From positions 1-57,528 of the forward strand of contig JAZOTN010000011.1 of NCBI GenBank assembly GCA_045657665.1: a stretch of 57,528 nucleotides of DNA, given 5' to 3'. Position 1 is the stretch's first letter, and each line of letters starts with the position of its first letter. This document shows positions 1 through 8,529 of the stretch, piece after piece. Made by a program: the position numbers and the translations under genes. The notes under the pieces were generated by a model that saw only the letters and a program-made list of their open reading frames with translations, was not told where the DNA came from and searched no databases. The stretch is from RUG12461 sp045657665 (lineage in GTDB: Bacteria; Bacillota; Clostridia; Lachnospirales; Lachnospiraceae).

Positions 1-9
1 CCGTCCGTT

Positions 10-135
10 CCGGACAGGTGGCTCTGGCCACACCGGACGGGCGGCTCCGCCGCACCGAAACTGTTGATAAGCGGTTTCCTTGTCCCGGACAGGCGGTTCC
101 CTGTTCGCCGGACAAGCGGTTTCACCGCACCGGAA
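10..135. repeat. Tandem block of 22-23 bp hairpin-forming repeats
   Basis: Five imperfect units begin with CCGGACA or a variant: 10-32, 33-54, 55-84 (longer and degenerate), 85-107 and 108-129, followed by CCGGAA. Three units contain a perfect 5-bp hairpin at the same place: GTGGC/GCCAC (18-22 with 27-31), GCGGC/GCCGC (41-45 with 49-53) and GCGGT/ACCGC (116-120 with 124-128). Both arms change together between units, so pairing is kept while sequence varies. The block is cut by the window start, so its full length is unknown. No coding role is visible. It could be a mobile palindromic repeat family or a transcript-end structure. Confidence 0.7.
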
Positions 136-159
136 TAATCATACGCTGAAAACTACTAT

Positions 160-759
160 ATGATTATCTTACCTGCGGTTAAAATAGCGGATTGTATAAG
201 TATCGATCTTCTCTATGACGCAGTTTCGCTTTTGAAGTTATTTCACGAAGACATGCCATCTTTTCCCACCGATGAGATATGTCAAAAGCCTGCGCTATCA
301 CAAAACAGGATTCTCAATGTACTATGTGATGGGACGAGTTGTTTTGATCGTGGATTTCAAGATAGTTGTAGCAGAAAAATATACTCCTTGCGGGTAAATG
401 CATCTTCTGAAGAATCTCACAATGGAATTATATATGGGAAAACAGCTATCGGACATCTCGTATATATGGATAATAGGAGTTATTTGCTCCCATCTGCTGA
501 TATCCAGTTCGGAGATACATCTATGGACTATGCTTTTACCATAATTGACTATATCATCCACAAAAATAATATAGACAAAGAGGAGACTTATCATATCATT
601 GAAACATGCTCTGATCTCACAGATATATCATCACGTACATTATGTATATCCATCGCTCTCGTGATAGCTCTACGATTAAAAATGCAGTATATGCTTCACA
701 GTTTCAAGCCTAATACACAGATGGATGAACTCTTGGAGATAGTGCTCAGTATGTTATAA
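160..759 (+). CDS. Hypothetical 199-residue protein (doubtful)
   Basis: I do not recognise this protein. It is an uninterrupted frame that starts 25 bases after the hairpin-repeat block, with an in-frame TAA at 136-138 just upstream. No Shine-Dalgarno sequence precedes the ATG, which argues against efficient translation. It ends 14 bases inside the 3' end of the convergent STAND-like gene. The product has mixed polar and hydrophobic stretches, with a hydrophobic segment near residues 160-172, but no signal peptide and no motif I can name. It may be a real small gene, a remnant, or chance. The opposite frames in this stretch are shorter and no more convincing. Confidence 0.3.
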   Translation: MIILPAVKIADCISIDLLYDAVSLLKLFHEDMPSFPTDEICQKPALSQNRILNVLCDGTSCFDRGFQDSCSRKIYSLRVNASSEESHNGIIYGKTAIGHLVYMDNRSYLLPSADIQFGDTSMDYAFTIIDYIIHKNNIDKEETYHIIETCSDLTDISSRTLCISIALVIALRLKMQYMLHSFKPNTQMDELLEIVLSML

Positions 760-3700
760 GATACAGCTTTCCGTGATGAAAAGTAGTTTTTGACAGTTTT
801 TTACTGGGAAATCTTTTTTGCGGAGTATTTGCGTATTCGTATATATCACACCGTGAGATACCTTTGATTAGCTCTTTCGTGCATGTATCGGCAATATCCT
901 TTGTTGCTTCCTTTTTGTACATTTTCTTTAGAATGCGGAGAACACATATATAAGCCACATAATGCTTTGAAACTATATCGCCCTTGTTTAGCAGGTTACC
1001 GTATCTGCGTAGCACATCGCATAACTCAACGATATGCGACAATACTTCTGCTTTATCCCCAATATGGTCACAAAGAATAGTATAGTTATACAGTATAGGC
1101 CAATAAAACGAATAATATGTAGAATTTTTATAGATTTCCATTCCGTATTCAAGGTGTTTTATTGCCATAGTAGTATCCATATTCTCTGGGGCAAGATATG
1201 TACATCCTATTATATTTTCAAGTCTACCAATTTCGTTTATAAGTCCATATTCTCTTGCGAGCTGGCTATATTCTTTGGCATACTCTCTAGCCGTTTCATA
1301 TTCCTTTAAGTGAAAAAACACATTTGCTTTATGGACATCGTTATGTATGATATCTGGTATCGCCAGAAACCTACGAAAGTCATCGGTATCTTCGACATAC
1401 TTCTTTGCTTCCTTTGGAGAGAAGATATAAGCTTTTTGATATTTTGCAGAATTCAGCAAAAAACGAAACATATATACCAAAGGATACTTTTTCAGGCTGT
1501 TTTCAAGTGATTCTATGTAAGCATCGAGACCATCCGACTCCTTGACCGCTATTGCATATTCCATGTACACTTCATATACAGTATGATTATCTGGGATTTC
1601 GGAATTAACCTCAATAACATTTTTTGCATCTTTCATTGTACTGAGTGCTTCGGTAAAGCAACCGATACTGTGTCTGTATTTCGCAATGATAAGATAGCAT
1701 CTGCATATCTGATCCCGTTTCCTCTCATCAATTTCAGGCATCATTTTCAACTTTTTTATGAGGGACTCAAGTTGTTTAATATCTCCTGCAATCTCATCCG
1801 CATCTCTTTCTTTCAAGTAGAAATCTAAATTAAGAAGCATCTCAAAGGCATCAATCATATCCGCATTGTAGGAGATTAACACATTTTTTACACCTGTAAA
1901 ATCGAGTTTTTCAAGGACATCCCTGCAAAGATGATACTGTCCCTTTTCAAAGAGTTCTTTGCTAAACTCTAATATATATTCCAGTTTTTCATCATTATTG
2001 TTAAGATACTCACAAACCTTGATCATGGTCATGTACCAAGAGTCATCCTTAAGTTTGCTATGTTCCAGATAATCATGAAGTTTTTCCGCAAGCATGAATA
2101 TGTCAGATGTATCCATAAGCTTATGCTGTATTTTTTCAAGAACCTCCTGATAAATAAGATGTCGTATATGAAGTTTTTCGCCTGAAAGTAAGACTACTTC
2201 TGCTGAAAAGATTAATCGGATTTCTCCAACATTACACCCTAGAACTTCTTCTACGCAGGCCTTTTCCAATGATCCTCCCGAAAACGAAAGTAGGATAAGG
2301 CATTTTGCAGATAAGTCATCAGATTCCTCTGATGATTTGCATACTGACTCTATTAGGCACTGTATGATATCAGTTACATCATCTATATATAAATCTTTTA
2401 ATTTTGTCTCATGTAACGATGGGGATACTCCTTCAAGAAGCCGCGTGGAATTCAAATAGTTTAAATAAGAACATATCATTATTGGATTCGCATCTGTCTG
2501 CCTGAGTATAAAGTTTACCCCTACATCATCCAGATATTTTATACTTTTGGAAATATAGGTTTTTGCGTCTTTTTTATCCCAGTTCTCAAGTACATATACA
2601 TTTGTTTTAGAATAATCGCTACAAAGATTATTTGTATAGCGTATCCACTCACCACTTGATACAGGAGTATTAAAACCGCTCCTGATTTCTATGACAAACG
2701 GAACATAGTCTGAAAGACTGCTCTTAAGTGCTGCTATGAATTCCAACATCTCCGTACTGGCTACATCAGAATTTGAAACATACATTAACACAAACCGCCG
2801 CTTGGTAGCTACATTCAAAAGATCTGTCAAGAAAAGAATCAACTGATGATTGAATATGGAAGCCTTTTCCGTATATTCATTATCTGTTTTTGATAACACA
2901 TCAATGACACTATCGCATATTCTCTTGTCTATTTCATGGTCACCAATCATGGATATTGCATCATATAGTTCGTCAGTTTCGAGGGACAATATGAGACTTT
3001 CTTCAATTCCCCATATTTCACTTATTATGGTCGAAAATACGGTCCTTGGGATGTGGAGGATGCTTAAATCCAGTCTGATACAGGTAGTATTATCAGAGAG
3101 AGAATTAATAAGGCAGTTTATAAAATACGATTTTCCTGTTCCCCTGGATCCCTTCACAATAATGGAGTGTCTGTGCTCAACAAGCTCAGAAAGAGCCGAG
3201 CGGAAATCGTTATTTCTTTTAGTACCGATGATTCCTGAACATAGGCGTGCATCCTCTATATTCTTTTTCATGACAGATAGTAAGCTTTTGTCTTCATCCG
3301 ATGCCTTAGATTCTTTCAAAACCTTTGCGAATATCGAAATATCAGATTGCTCAGGATGTCCGGCAATCCAAACTTCCATATTAATGCCTTCGATGTAATC
3401 AATACATAGACCAGTGCGTTTTGAAAAATCATCAAGCCGACGCTTTGTTTCAGGGGATAAATACAAATTTGTACCTACTATAAGAGCGTTTGCGTCCCTG
3501 TTAATCGCTACAATGATGGCTTTTGAAAAGCTATCCAGAGGTAAATCTGCTTTGAGATTGCTACGAAGTTTTGCTTCGACGAGGAGTTTGTACACCTCTC
3601 CTACAGGGGAGTCTGATAAAGGTATGCAAAACAGTCCATCATATCCGCCATCGTTGCTTGGTTCAGTCTGTTTTATTAATACTCCATCTTTTCCGTCTTC

Positions 3701-3793
3701 CACGCCTAGTTCGTTTGCAATAATCATACGAATAGCAGTTTCGAATTCAATCCATTTTTCTTTTACAAACGATGAAATATCGGAACTTCCCAT
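746..3793 (-). CDS. Mrr-like nuclease / STAND-like NTPase / TPR protein (candidate Avs-type defence)
   Basis: The 1015-residue product has three parts. Residues about 10-150 look like a PD-(D/E)XK (Mrr/Cap4-type) nuclease, with GGYDG (Asp52) followed by the ExK signature Glu73-Ala-Lys75. Next comes a P-loop ATPase with Walker A GSRGTGKS at 215-222. The hydrophobic strand where Walker B should lie reads LMYVSNSD and lacks the usual acidic pair. The C-terminal 400 or so residues are helical and TPR-like. This order matches antiviral STAND (Avs) proteins, in which the C-terminus senses phage proteins and the nuclease is the effector, although most Avs proteins are longer. I chose the ATG at 3793 because GAGGTG precedes it by about five bases; an upstream TTG at 3832 has no such site. 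It lies downstream of rfbG with an 85-bp gap. The antiphage role is inferred. Confidence 0.85.
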   Translation of the reverse strand: MGSSDISSFVKEKWIEFETAIRMIIANELGVEDGKDGVLIKQTEPSNDGGYDGLFCIPLSDSPVGEVYKLLVEAKLRSNLKADLPLDSFSKAIIVAINRDANALIVGTNLYLSPETKRRLDDFSKRTGLCIDYIEGINMEVWIAGHPEQSDISIFAKVLKESKASDEDKSLLSVMKKNIEDARLCSGIIGTKRNNDFRSALSELVEHRHSIIVKGSRGTGKSYFINCLINSLSDNTTCIRLDLSILHIPRTVFSTIISEIWGIEESLILSLETDELYDAISMIGDHEIDKRICDSVIDVLSKTDNEYTEKASIFNHQLILFLTDLLNVATKRRFVLMYVSNSDVASTEMLEFIAALKSSLSDYVPFVIEIRSGFNTPVSSGEWIRYTNNLCSDYSKTNVYVLENWDKKDAKTYISKSIKYLDDVGVNFILRQTDANPIMICSYLNYLNSTRLLEGVSPSLHETKLKDLYIDDVTDIIQCLIESVCKSSEESDDLSAKCLILLSFSGGSLEKACVEEVLGCNVGEIRLIFSAEVVLLSGEKLHIRHLIYQEVLEKIQHKLMDTSDIFMLAEKLHDYLEHSKLKDDSWYMTMIKVCEYLNNNDEKLEYILEFSKELFEKGQYHLCRDVLEKLDFTGVKNVLISYNADMIDAFEMLLNLDFYLKERDADEIAGDIKQLESLIKKLKMMPEIDERKRDQICRCYLIIAKYRHSIGCFTEALSTMKDAKNVIEVNSEIPDNHTVYEVYMEYAIAVKESDGLDAYIESLENSLKKYPLVYMFRFLLNSAKYQKAYIFSPKEAKKYVEDTDDFRRFLAIPDIIHNDVHKANVFFHLKEYETAREYAKEYSQLAREYGLINEIGRLENIIGCTYLAPENMDTTMAIKHLEYGMEIYKNSTYYSFYWPILYNYTILCDHIGDKAEVLSHIVELCDVLRRYGNLLNKGDIVSKHYVAYICVLRILKKMYKKEATKDIADTCTKELIKGISRCDIYEYANTPQKRFPSKKLSKTTFHHGKLYLITY

Positions 3794-3813
3794 AACACAC
3801 CTCAAATATAACC

Positions 3814-3830
3814 GATAATCAGCAATTATC
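3814..3830 (-). promoter_or_regulatory. Inverted repeat upstream of the STAND-like gene
   Basis: GATAAT and ATTATC (3814-3819 and 3825-3830) form a perfect 6-bp inverted repeat with a 5-base spacer, 21 bases before the start codon of the STAND-like gene. On the minus strand TTGATA (3832-3827) and TATATT (3810-3805) resemble -35 and -10 boxes 16 bp apart around it. However, that -10 lies so close to the ribosome binding site that the site would be at or before the start point. An operator function is possible but weakly supported. Confidence 0.3.
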
Positions 3831-3878
3831 AATCATTTATCATCCACGAGCTTTAAACCATTCGAAACGCATGCTTTT

Positions 3879-4946
3879 CTACTTATCCCGATCAAAGAAC
3901 TCCGATATCTGCTTCTCCATGCACCCTCTGATATCCCCATGATCCATGTAAACCTTCGTCCACTCCACGATCTTCCTGATCGTTTCCTCTACTCCCCAGT
4001 GCGGACACCATCCGAGAACCGACTTTATCTTGCTGCAATCCAGCTTCAGGAAGTTCGCTTCATGAGGGCCTCCATCAGACTCGTCTCTCCATGAAGCCTT
4101 GTTCCCAGTCTGCTTCTTCCATTCATCGCAAAAAAGCGCTACCATCTCACCGGTTGTCCGGCAATCTCTTTCTTCCGGTCCGATATTATATGCACCCGCA
4201 AGTGATCTGTCCGCATACTGCTTTTCCAGAATCAGAAGATATCCACTAAGAGGCTCCAGCACATGCTGGTATGGTCTCGTAGAATTCGGATTTCTTACTA
4301 TAATCTCCTTCCCTGAAAGGACAGCGCGTACACAATCCGGAATGATACGATCAGATGCAAAATCTCCTCCACCGATCACGTTTCCAGCACGAGCAGTCGA
4401 TATCGCAATATCCCGATCTTCAAAAAATGATTTCCGGAAGCTATCTGTCACCAGTTCCGAACAGGACTTGGAATTGGAATAAGGATCATATCCGTTTAAG
4501 GATTCATTTTCACGATAGCCCCAGAACCACTCTCTGTTTTCATAAACCTTGTCCGTTGTAACATTGAGAACAGATTTGACCGATGGAGTCCGGCGAACAC
4601 ATTCAAGAAGATTCACTGTCCCCATCACATTTGTTTCATAGGTGTTTACCGGATTCTTATAAGACTCCCTTACGATGGGCTGCGCCGCCATATGGATAAC
4701 AAACTCCGGTTTTGCTTCCGTAAAACATTTCCTAAGATGCTCCAGATCTCTTATATCTCCCCGGATTGAATGAATATATTTCTCCAGATCACATAGTTTA
4801 AACAGCGATGGATCCGTCGGCGGTTCCAAAGCATACCCCGTAACCTCTGCGCCTGCTTTCAAAAGAAGCATGGTCATCCAAGATCCTTTAAAGCCGGTAT
4901 GACCTGTGATAAGTATCCTTTTTCCTTTGAAAAAATTCAGATTCAT
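3879..4946 (-). CDS. rfbG: CDP-glucose 4,6-dehydratase
   Basis: This is a short-chain dehydrogenase/reductase that converts CDP-D-glucose to CDP-4-keto-6-deoxyglucose, the entry point to CDP-linked 3,6-dideoxyhexoses such as abequose, paratose and tyvelose. The N-terminal nucleotide-binding motif reads TGHTGFKGSW (about residues 14-23). The MAAQP, TTDKVYEN and YSNSKSCSEL segments are typical of RfbG, and the 355-residue length fits. Its start overlaps the stop of the preceding glycosyltransferase by ATGA, so the two are translationally coupled. The usual partners rfbF (glucose-1-phosphate cytidylyltransferase) and rfbH (dehydrase) are not in the window. Either they lie elsewhere or the product feeds another branch. 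The family call is firm; the final sugar is unknown. Confidence 0.88.
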   Translation of the reverse strand: MNLNFFKGKRILITGHTGFKGSWMTMLLLKAGAEVTGYALEPPTDPSLFKLCDLEKYIHSIRGDIRDLEHLRKCFTEAKPEFVIHMAAQPIVRESYKNPVNTYETNVMGTVNLLECVRRTPSVKSVLNVTTDKVYENREWFWGYRENESLNGYDPYSNSKSCSELVTDSFRKSFFEDRDIAISTARAGNVIGGGDFASDRIIPDCVRAVLSGKEIIVRNPNSTRPYQHVLEPLSGYLLILEKQYADRSLAGAYNIGPEERDCRTTGEMVALFCDEWKKQTGNKASWRDESDGGPHEANFLKLDCSKIKSVLGWCPHWGVEETIRKIVEWTKVYMDHGDIRGCMEKQISEFFDRDK

Positions 4947-6166
4947 TCTTTATCCCTCCGGATCATGTTTTTCAACTGAGACTCCAGCGTTTCAAAATGC
5001 TTTTCCTTTCGGAAATGCTCCCGGAAATAGTTGCGGGCATTTTCACCGCAACTTCGATATCTTTCCGGATGTTCCGCAAAATCCTTTAAGATTCCGGCGA
5101 AACCATTCGCATCTCCGGCATCTACTGCTGCTCCGCAGCCACTCTCTTCTATAATTTCTCTTCCAGCGCCATTTAATGCACCGAACACCGGTTTTCCTGC
5201 CGCCATATAAGTCTGCAGCTTTCCCGGAAGCGTATCACCGATCCTGTTACTTCCGTCCAGCGTTAATACGCAGGCATCTGCTTTTCGGTAGTACTTTTTT
5301 GCTTCGTCAGCAGGCTTCGGGCCGTAAAACGTGATGATTCGTTCAGTTCCCACTTCTTTTGCCAACGCAACGATGTTCTCAAACTCCGAACCACCGCCAA
5401 CGATATGGAAAGTAACATCCTCTCTGTCCTTCAGAACCGCTGCCGCCCGGATCAGGCAATCAAGATTCTGTACTTTTCCAATATTGCCAATGTACAGAAA
5501 ATCGATGTGTTTTTTCCCATTTGCCGAGTCGGTTTTGGAAAAGTCTTCTTCCAGTAGTTCTTCTGACGCATACTGTGGCAGATAACTCATTTTTTGCCGT
5601 TCTACACCATTCACCGTCTCTAGGTATTCAAAAAACGGCTTTGAGGAAACCGCGATGTGATCGCATCTCCGGTAAATACTGCTGCTCCACTTATGAATCA
5701 GTCGATAGGAAACAGTCCCATCCCGGAAGCCCATGGCTTTTACGCATTCCGGCCAGATATCCATGCAATATAAAAACAGCGGTTTATGAAACCGATTTTT
5801 CAGTGCGATCGCGGGCACCGCCATTGTTACCGGGGAAACCTCCCAGACATAGATCACATCAAATTCTTCCCATTTCCTGCATTTCGCGGCAAACCACCCA
5901 TTCACCGCAAAGGACAGATAGGAAAGTGCGCGAAAAGCAGCCCCATGACGCCTTGCAACGGTCGAAACACGAAAAACCTCAGCGCCGTGAAAATCCTGAT
6001 GCCGGTTTTTCCCATGCTTATATTCCTCCGGAATATAGCTCGTGGTATAATCCGGAAGCCCGGTCAGCACGGTAACCTTATGTCCGCGGGAGACAAGGGT
6101 TTTCACTATGTCGTTCACCGCATAGATGTCGGGATGGAAACATTCAGTAACGATGAGGATGTTCAT
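4943..6166 (-). CDS. Glycosyltransferase family 4 (WcaI-like)
   Basis: A GT-B fold retaining glycosyltransferase of 407 residues, probably acting on the cytoplasmic face during repeat-unit assembly. The N-terminus has the MNILIVTECFHPD opening of WcaI/WbuB-like enzymes. The C-terminal donor-binding half carries LYIGNIGKVQNLD, VGGGSEFE and a conserved acidic region followed by GKLQTYMAAGKPV, where GT4 enzymes bind the donor. It begins 6 bases after the beta-hydroxyacid dehydrogenase stop and overlaps rfbG by 4 bases, so it belongs to an operon of ALDH, dehydrogenase, glycosyltransferase and rfbG. The donor sugar cannot be read from sequence. Members of this subgroup often transfer fucose or N-acetyl-fucosamine-type sugars. 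Confidence 0.88.
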   Translation of the reverse strand: MNILIVTECFHPDIYAVNDIVKTLVSRGHKVTVLTGLPDYTTSYIPEEYKHGKNRHQDFHGAEVFRVSTVARRHGAAFRALSYLSFAVNGWFAAKCRKWEEFDVIYVWEVSPVTMAVPAIALKNRFHKPLFLYCMDIWPECVKAMGFRDGTVSYRLIHKWSSSIYRRCDHIAVSSKPFFEYLETVNGVERQKMSYLPQYASEELLEEDFSKTDSANGKKHIDFLYIGNIGKVQNLDCLIRAAAVLKDREDVTFHIVGGGSEFENIVALAKEVGTERIITFYGPKPADEAKKYYRKADACVLTLDGSNRIGDTLPGKLQTYMAAGKPVFGALNGAGREIIEESGCGAAVDAGDANGFAGILKDFAEHPERYRSCGENARNYFREHFRKEKHFETLESQLKNMIRRDKE

Positions 6167-6172
6167 ATGCCT

Positions 6173-7030
6173 TCAGTGTCCGCGCACCACCTTGAAGGTT
6201 GCGGAAAAATCTTCCCTACCAAGTCCCAGCTCCATAGCCTTGTCATATACTCTGACCGCATTTGCTTCGCCGGGCATATCCACCCCGCAAGCCTCTGCCA
6301 TCCGCATGCAGATGTGGACATCCTTATGCTCGTTTTCCACAGAAAAAGCCGGAGTGAAATCCTCTTTTGCGATGACATCCTTTTTGGAATCCAGATACCA
6401 ATTCCCGGCACCACCGTAACTGATTGCCTTTGCAAAGGTCAGAATATCGATTCCGTTTTTTTCCGCCAGAACCGATGTTTCGTTCACACCGTTCTGAATC
6501 TGAGAAACCAAAGCATTGTGGCAGATCTTCATTACCAGTCCCTTACCGTTATCGCCCATACGGATGATGTTTTCACCCATGTAAAGAAGGATCGGCTTCA
6601 TCTTTTTATAAACATTTTCCGAACCACCGACATAGATACCAAGCTTCCCCTCGATCGCCGCCGGCCGGCTTTTTACCACCGGAGCATCGAGAAATGCCGC
6701 ACCCTTTTCTTTCACCGTTTCGGAAATCTCTACCGAAACCCCGGGATCGATGGTGCTCATATCGATACAGATCTTCCCCTCTTTCAATGCGGGAAGGATC
6801 TCCTCATATACCTGTCTGGAATCCTCCGATCTTGGAACCATCGTAATAAAAACATCCGATCTTTCCGCTACCTCAAGCGAACTTCCGCAAGCAATCACAC
6901 CTTGGGCGGTCAGCTTTTCCACCCGTTCTTTTACAAGATCAAAGCCATAAACCTCATCGTCATGCTTCTTTACAATATTGCTGCACATGGGTTCTCCCAT
7001 GGTGCCAAGTCCGACAAATCCAATCTTCAT
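6173..7030 (-). CDS. Beta-hydroxyacid dehydrogenase family NAD(P)-dependent oxidoreductase
   Basis: A member of the 3-hydroxyisobutyrate / tartronate semialdehyde / sulfolactaldehyde reductase family, about 285 residues. The cofactor motif GLGTMG lies near residues 7-12. The substrate-binding segment DAPVVKSRPAAIEG and the catalytic-lysine helix NGKGLVMKICHNAL are both present. These enzymes interconvert a beta-hydroxyacid (or sulfonate) and its semialdehyde. The ATG at 7030 was chosen; a TTG two codons earlier, at 7036, has better spacing to AGGAG and is an alternative. The gene follows the aldehyde dehydrogenase by 20 bases, suggesting the two handle the same aldehyde, perhaps the product of the divergent glycyl radical enzyme. 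The substrate is not determinable here. Confidence 0.88.
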   Translation of the reverse strand: MKIGFVGLGTMGEPMCSNIVKKHDDEVYGFDLVKERVEKLTAQGVIACGSSLEVAERSDVFITMVPRSEDSRQVYEEILPALKEGKICIDMSTIDPGVSVEISETVKEKGAAFLDAPVVKSRPAAIEGKLGIYVGGSENVYKKMKPILLYMGENIIRMGDNGKGLVMKICHNALVSQIQNGVNETSVLAEKNGIDILTFAKAISYGGAGNWYLDSKKDVIAKEDFTPAFSVENEHKDVHICMRMAEACGVDMPGEANAVRVYDKAMELGLGREDFSATFKVVRGH

Positions 7031-7050
7031 TTGCAACTGATCTCCTTTCC

Positions 7051-8433
7051 TTATTTACAGTTTTTCAATATCGTCACCTTCGGACGCATCATCTCACGGA
7101 ATGTGCTCATCGCCCCTTCTGCTCCAATCCCGCTTTGCTTCCATCCGTTAAAGGGCATTTCAAAAGATCGGAGATTTGACGCACCGTTTACGATCACGGT
7201 ACCTGTCTCCAATGCCTTTGTCATCCTTATCATCCTCCGGTAGTCCTCCGTAAAGATACATCCCGAAAGACCATAAACGGAATGATTGGCGATCTCAACC
7301 GCCTCTTCCTCCGTTTCGAACGGTATGATCGGGATGACAGGACCGAACACTTCCATATCCCTTGCGATATCCATTTCACCCGTGACATCCGAAAGCACAG
7401 TCGGCTCATAGAAAGCCTCCTGATGCTTTCCGCCAGTGAGAAGATGTGCCCCCTGAGAGATTGTCTGTTCAACCTGATTCTGCACGGTCTCAGCGGCCTT
7501 TTCACTAATGAGGCACCCCATGTCCGTTTCCGGATCCATCGGATTGCCAAGCCGAAGCGCTCTGACAAAAGAGAGTGTCTTTTCCGTAAATTCTTCTACC
7601 CTATTTCTCTGGATCAGAAATCGTTTACTCGCACAGCAGACCTGCCCCGCATTTGCGATACGACCTACCATCAGCTCCCGGACAGCCAGATCCACATCTG
7701 CATCCTCCATTACGATAAAAGGATCGTTTCCCCCAAGTTCCAGTGTATAGGGAATCAGATGTTCTGCTGCAAGCTCTGCAATTCTTTTTCCCGTTCCGGT
7801 ACTTCCGGTCAACGTGATAAATGCCGTGTGCGGATCCGTCACCGCAGCCTCTTTTACTCTCCCCGGAGCAACAATGCAGCGGGCGGCATCCTCCGGAACA
7901 CCGGCTTCTTTTAAAAGTTTTGCAAGAGACAGAACCGTAAGGGGATTCCCGGACGGCGGCAGAATGACCGTCGTATTTCCGGAAAGAAGAGCCGGAACGA
8001 CCTTTTGAATGAACATATTCGAAGGAAAATTAAAGGGGATGATACATACCACGACACCCCTCGGTTCATAATGTATTGTTTGAAAATGATTCTGATAGTT
8101 CTCCTCCAGCCCGGGAGGAATGACTGTTCCGAGCAGATGCTTTGCCGTCTCCGTAAAGGATGAGACCGCTATTTTGATATTATGAATCTCCGTTTTTGCC
8201 TGGGTGATGGTCTTCCCGTTATCACGGCACAAAGTTTCCGCCAGCTGATCCTTTTCCTTCTCTACCAGAGCGGAAAACTTCATCAGTATTTCCCCTTTTT
8301 GAAAAAGAGGTATTTCCCGCCAGTCCTTCCATGCCGCATATGCCGCGGAAACCGCTTCATGCAGCTCCTCTTCCGTCACATCAGCAACTTCTCCGATCAC
8401 TTCGCCGTCGATCGGCGAAAAAATCCTGCGCAT
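7051..8433 (-). CDS. NAD(P)-dependent aldehyde dehydrogenase (non-acylating)
   Basis: A 460-residue aldehyde dehydrogenase superfamily enzyme that oxidises an aldehyde to the acid. Visible motifs are IIPFNFPSN for cofactor positioning, TGSTGTGKRIAE for the Rossmann glycine turn, the general base Glu in LELGGNDP, and the catalytic cysteine in GQVCCASKRF. This is the lactaldehyde / succinate-semialdehyde dehydrogenase type and not the CoA-acylating type of diol-utilisation microcompartments; no shell proteins occur nearby. AGGAGG lies just upstream of the ATG. It is divergent from the glycyl radical activase across a 96-bp region that carries an 18-bp palindrome. Together with the dehydrogenase it could dispose of the aldehyde made by the glycyl radical enzyme. 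Confidence 0.92.
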   Translation of the reverse strand: MRRIFSPIDGEVIGEVADVTEEELHEAVSAAYAAWKDWREIPLFQKGEILMKFSALVEKEKDQLAETLCRDNGKTITQAKTEIHNIKIAVSSFTETAKHLLGTVIPPGLEENYQNHFQTIHYEPRGVVVCIIPFNFPSNMFIQKVVPALLSGNTTVILPPSGNPLTVLSLAKLLKEAGVPEDAARCIVAPGRVKEAAVTDPHTAFITLTGSTGTGKRIAELAAEHLIPYTLELGGNDPFIVMEDADVDLAVRELMVGRIANAGQVCCASKRFLIQRNRVEEFTEKTLSFVRALRLGNPMDPETDMGCLISEKAAETVQNQVEQTISQGAHLLTGGKHQEAFYEPTVLSDVTGEMDIARDMEVFGPVIPIIPFETEEEAVEIANHSVYGLSGCIFTEDYRRMIRMTKALETGTVIVNGASNLRSFEMPFNGWKQSGIGAEGAMSTFREMMRPKVTILKNCK

Positions 8434-8476
8434 TTCAGACCTCCTCTAGGTACTTGCCAAAATCTATTTTTCATAG

Positions 8477-8494
8477 TAACATGAACCCATGTTA
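8477..8494. promoter_or_regulatory. Perfect inverted repeat, candidate LysR-family operator
   Basis: TAACATG at 8477-8483 and CATGTTA at 8488-8494 form a perfect 7-bp inverted repeat with a 4-base spacer. It is centred in the 96-bp region between the divergent aldehyde dehydrogenase and activase genes. A TATAAT hexamer at 8507-8512 on the plus strand lies just downstream, although no convincing -35 box pairs with it. LysR proteins classically bind dyads containing a T-N11-A motif in divergent promoters, and a LysR gene ends the plus-strand operon. The regulator match is inferred. Confidence 0.55.
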
Positions 8495-8529
8495 TTTGCA
8501 AACGATTATAATTATATAACAGATTGTTT

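Noticed and set aside
10..135. CRISPR array
   Set aside because: The units abut without unique spacers, are imperfect, and no cas genes are present.
2850..3818. Two plus-strand frames opposite the STAND-like gene
   Set aside because: They overlap the Walker A and nuclease regions of a coherent protein, and their sequences look like serine-rich antisense translations.
5786..7243. Long plus-strand open frame of 485 codons
   Set aside because: It lies opposite the well-supported family 4 glycosyltransferase and beta-hydroxyacid dehydrogenase genes. The translated sequence is rich in His, Arg and Pro with no motif, typical of an antisense shadow.
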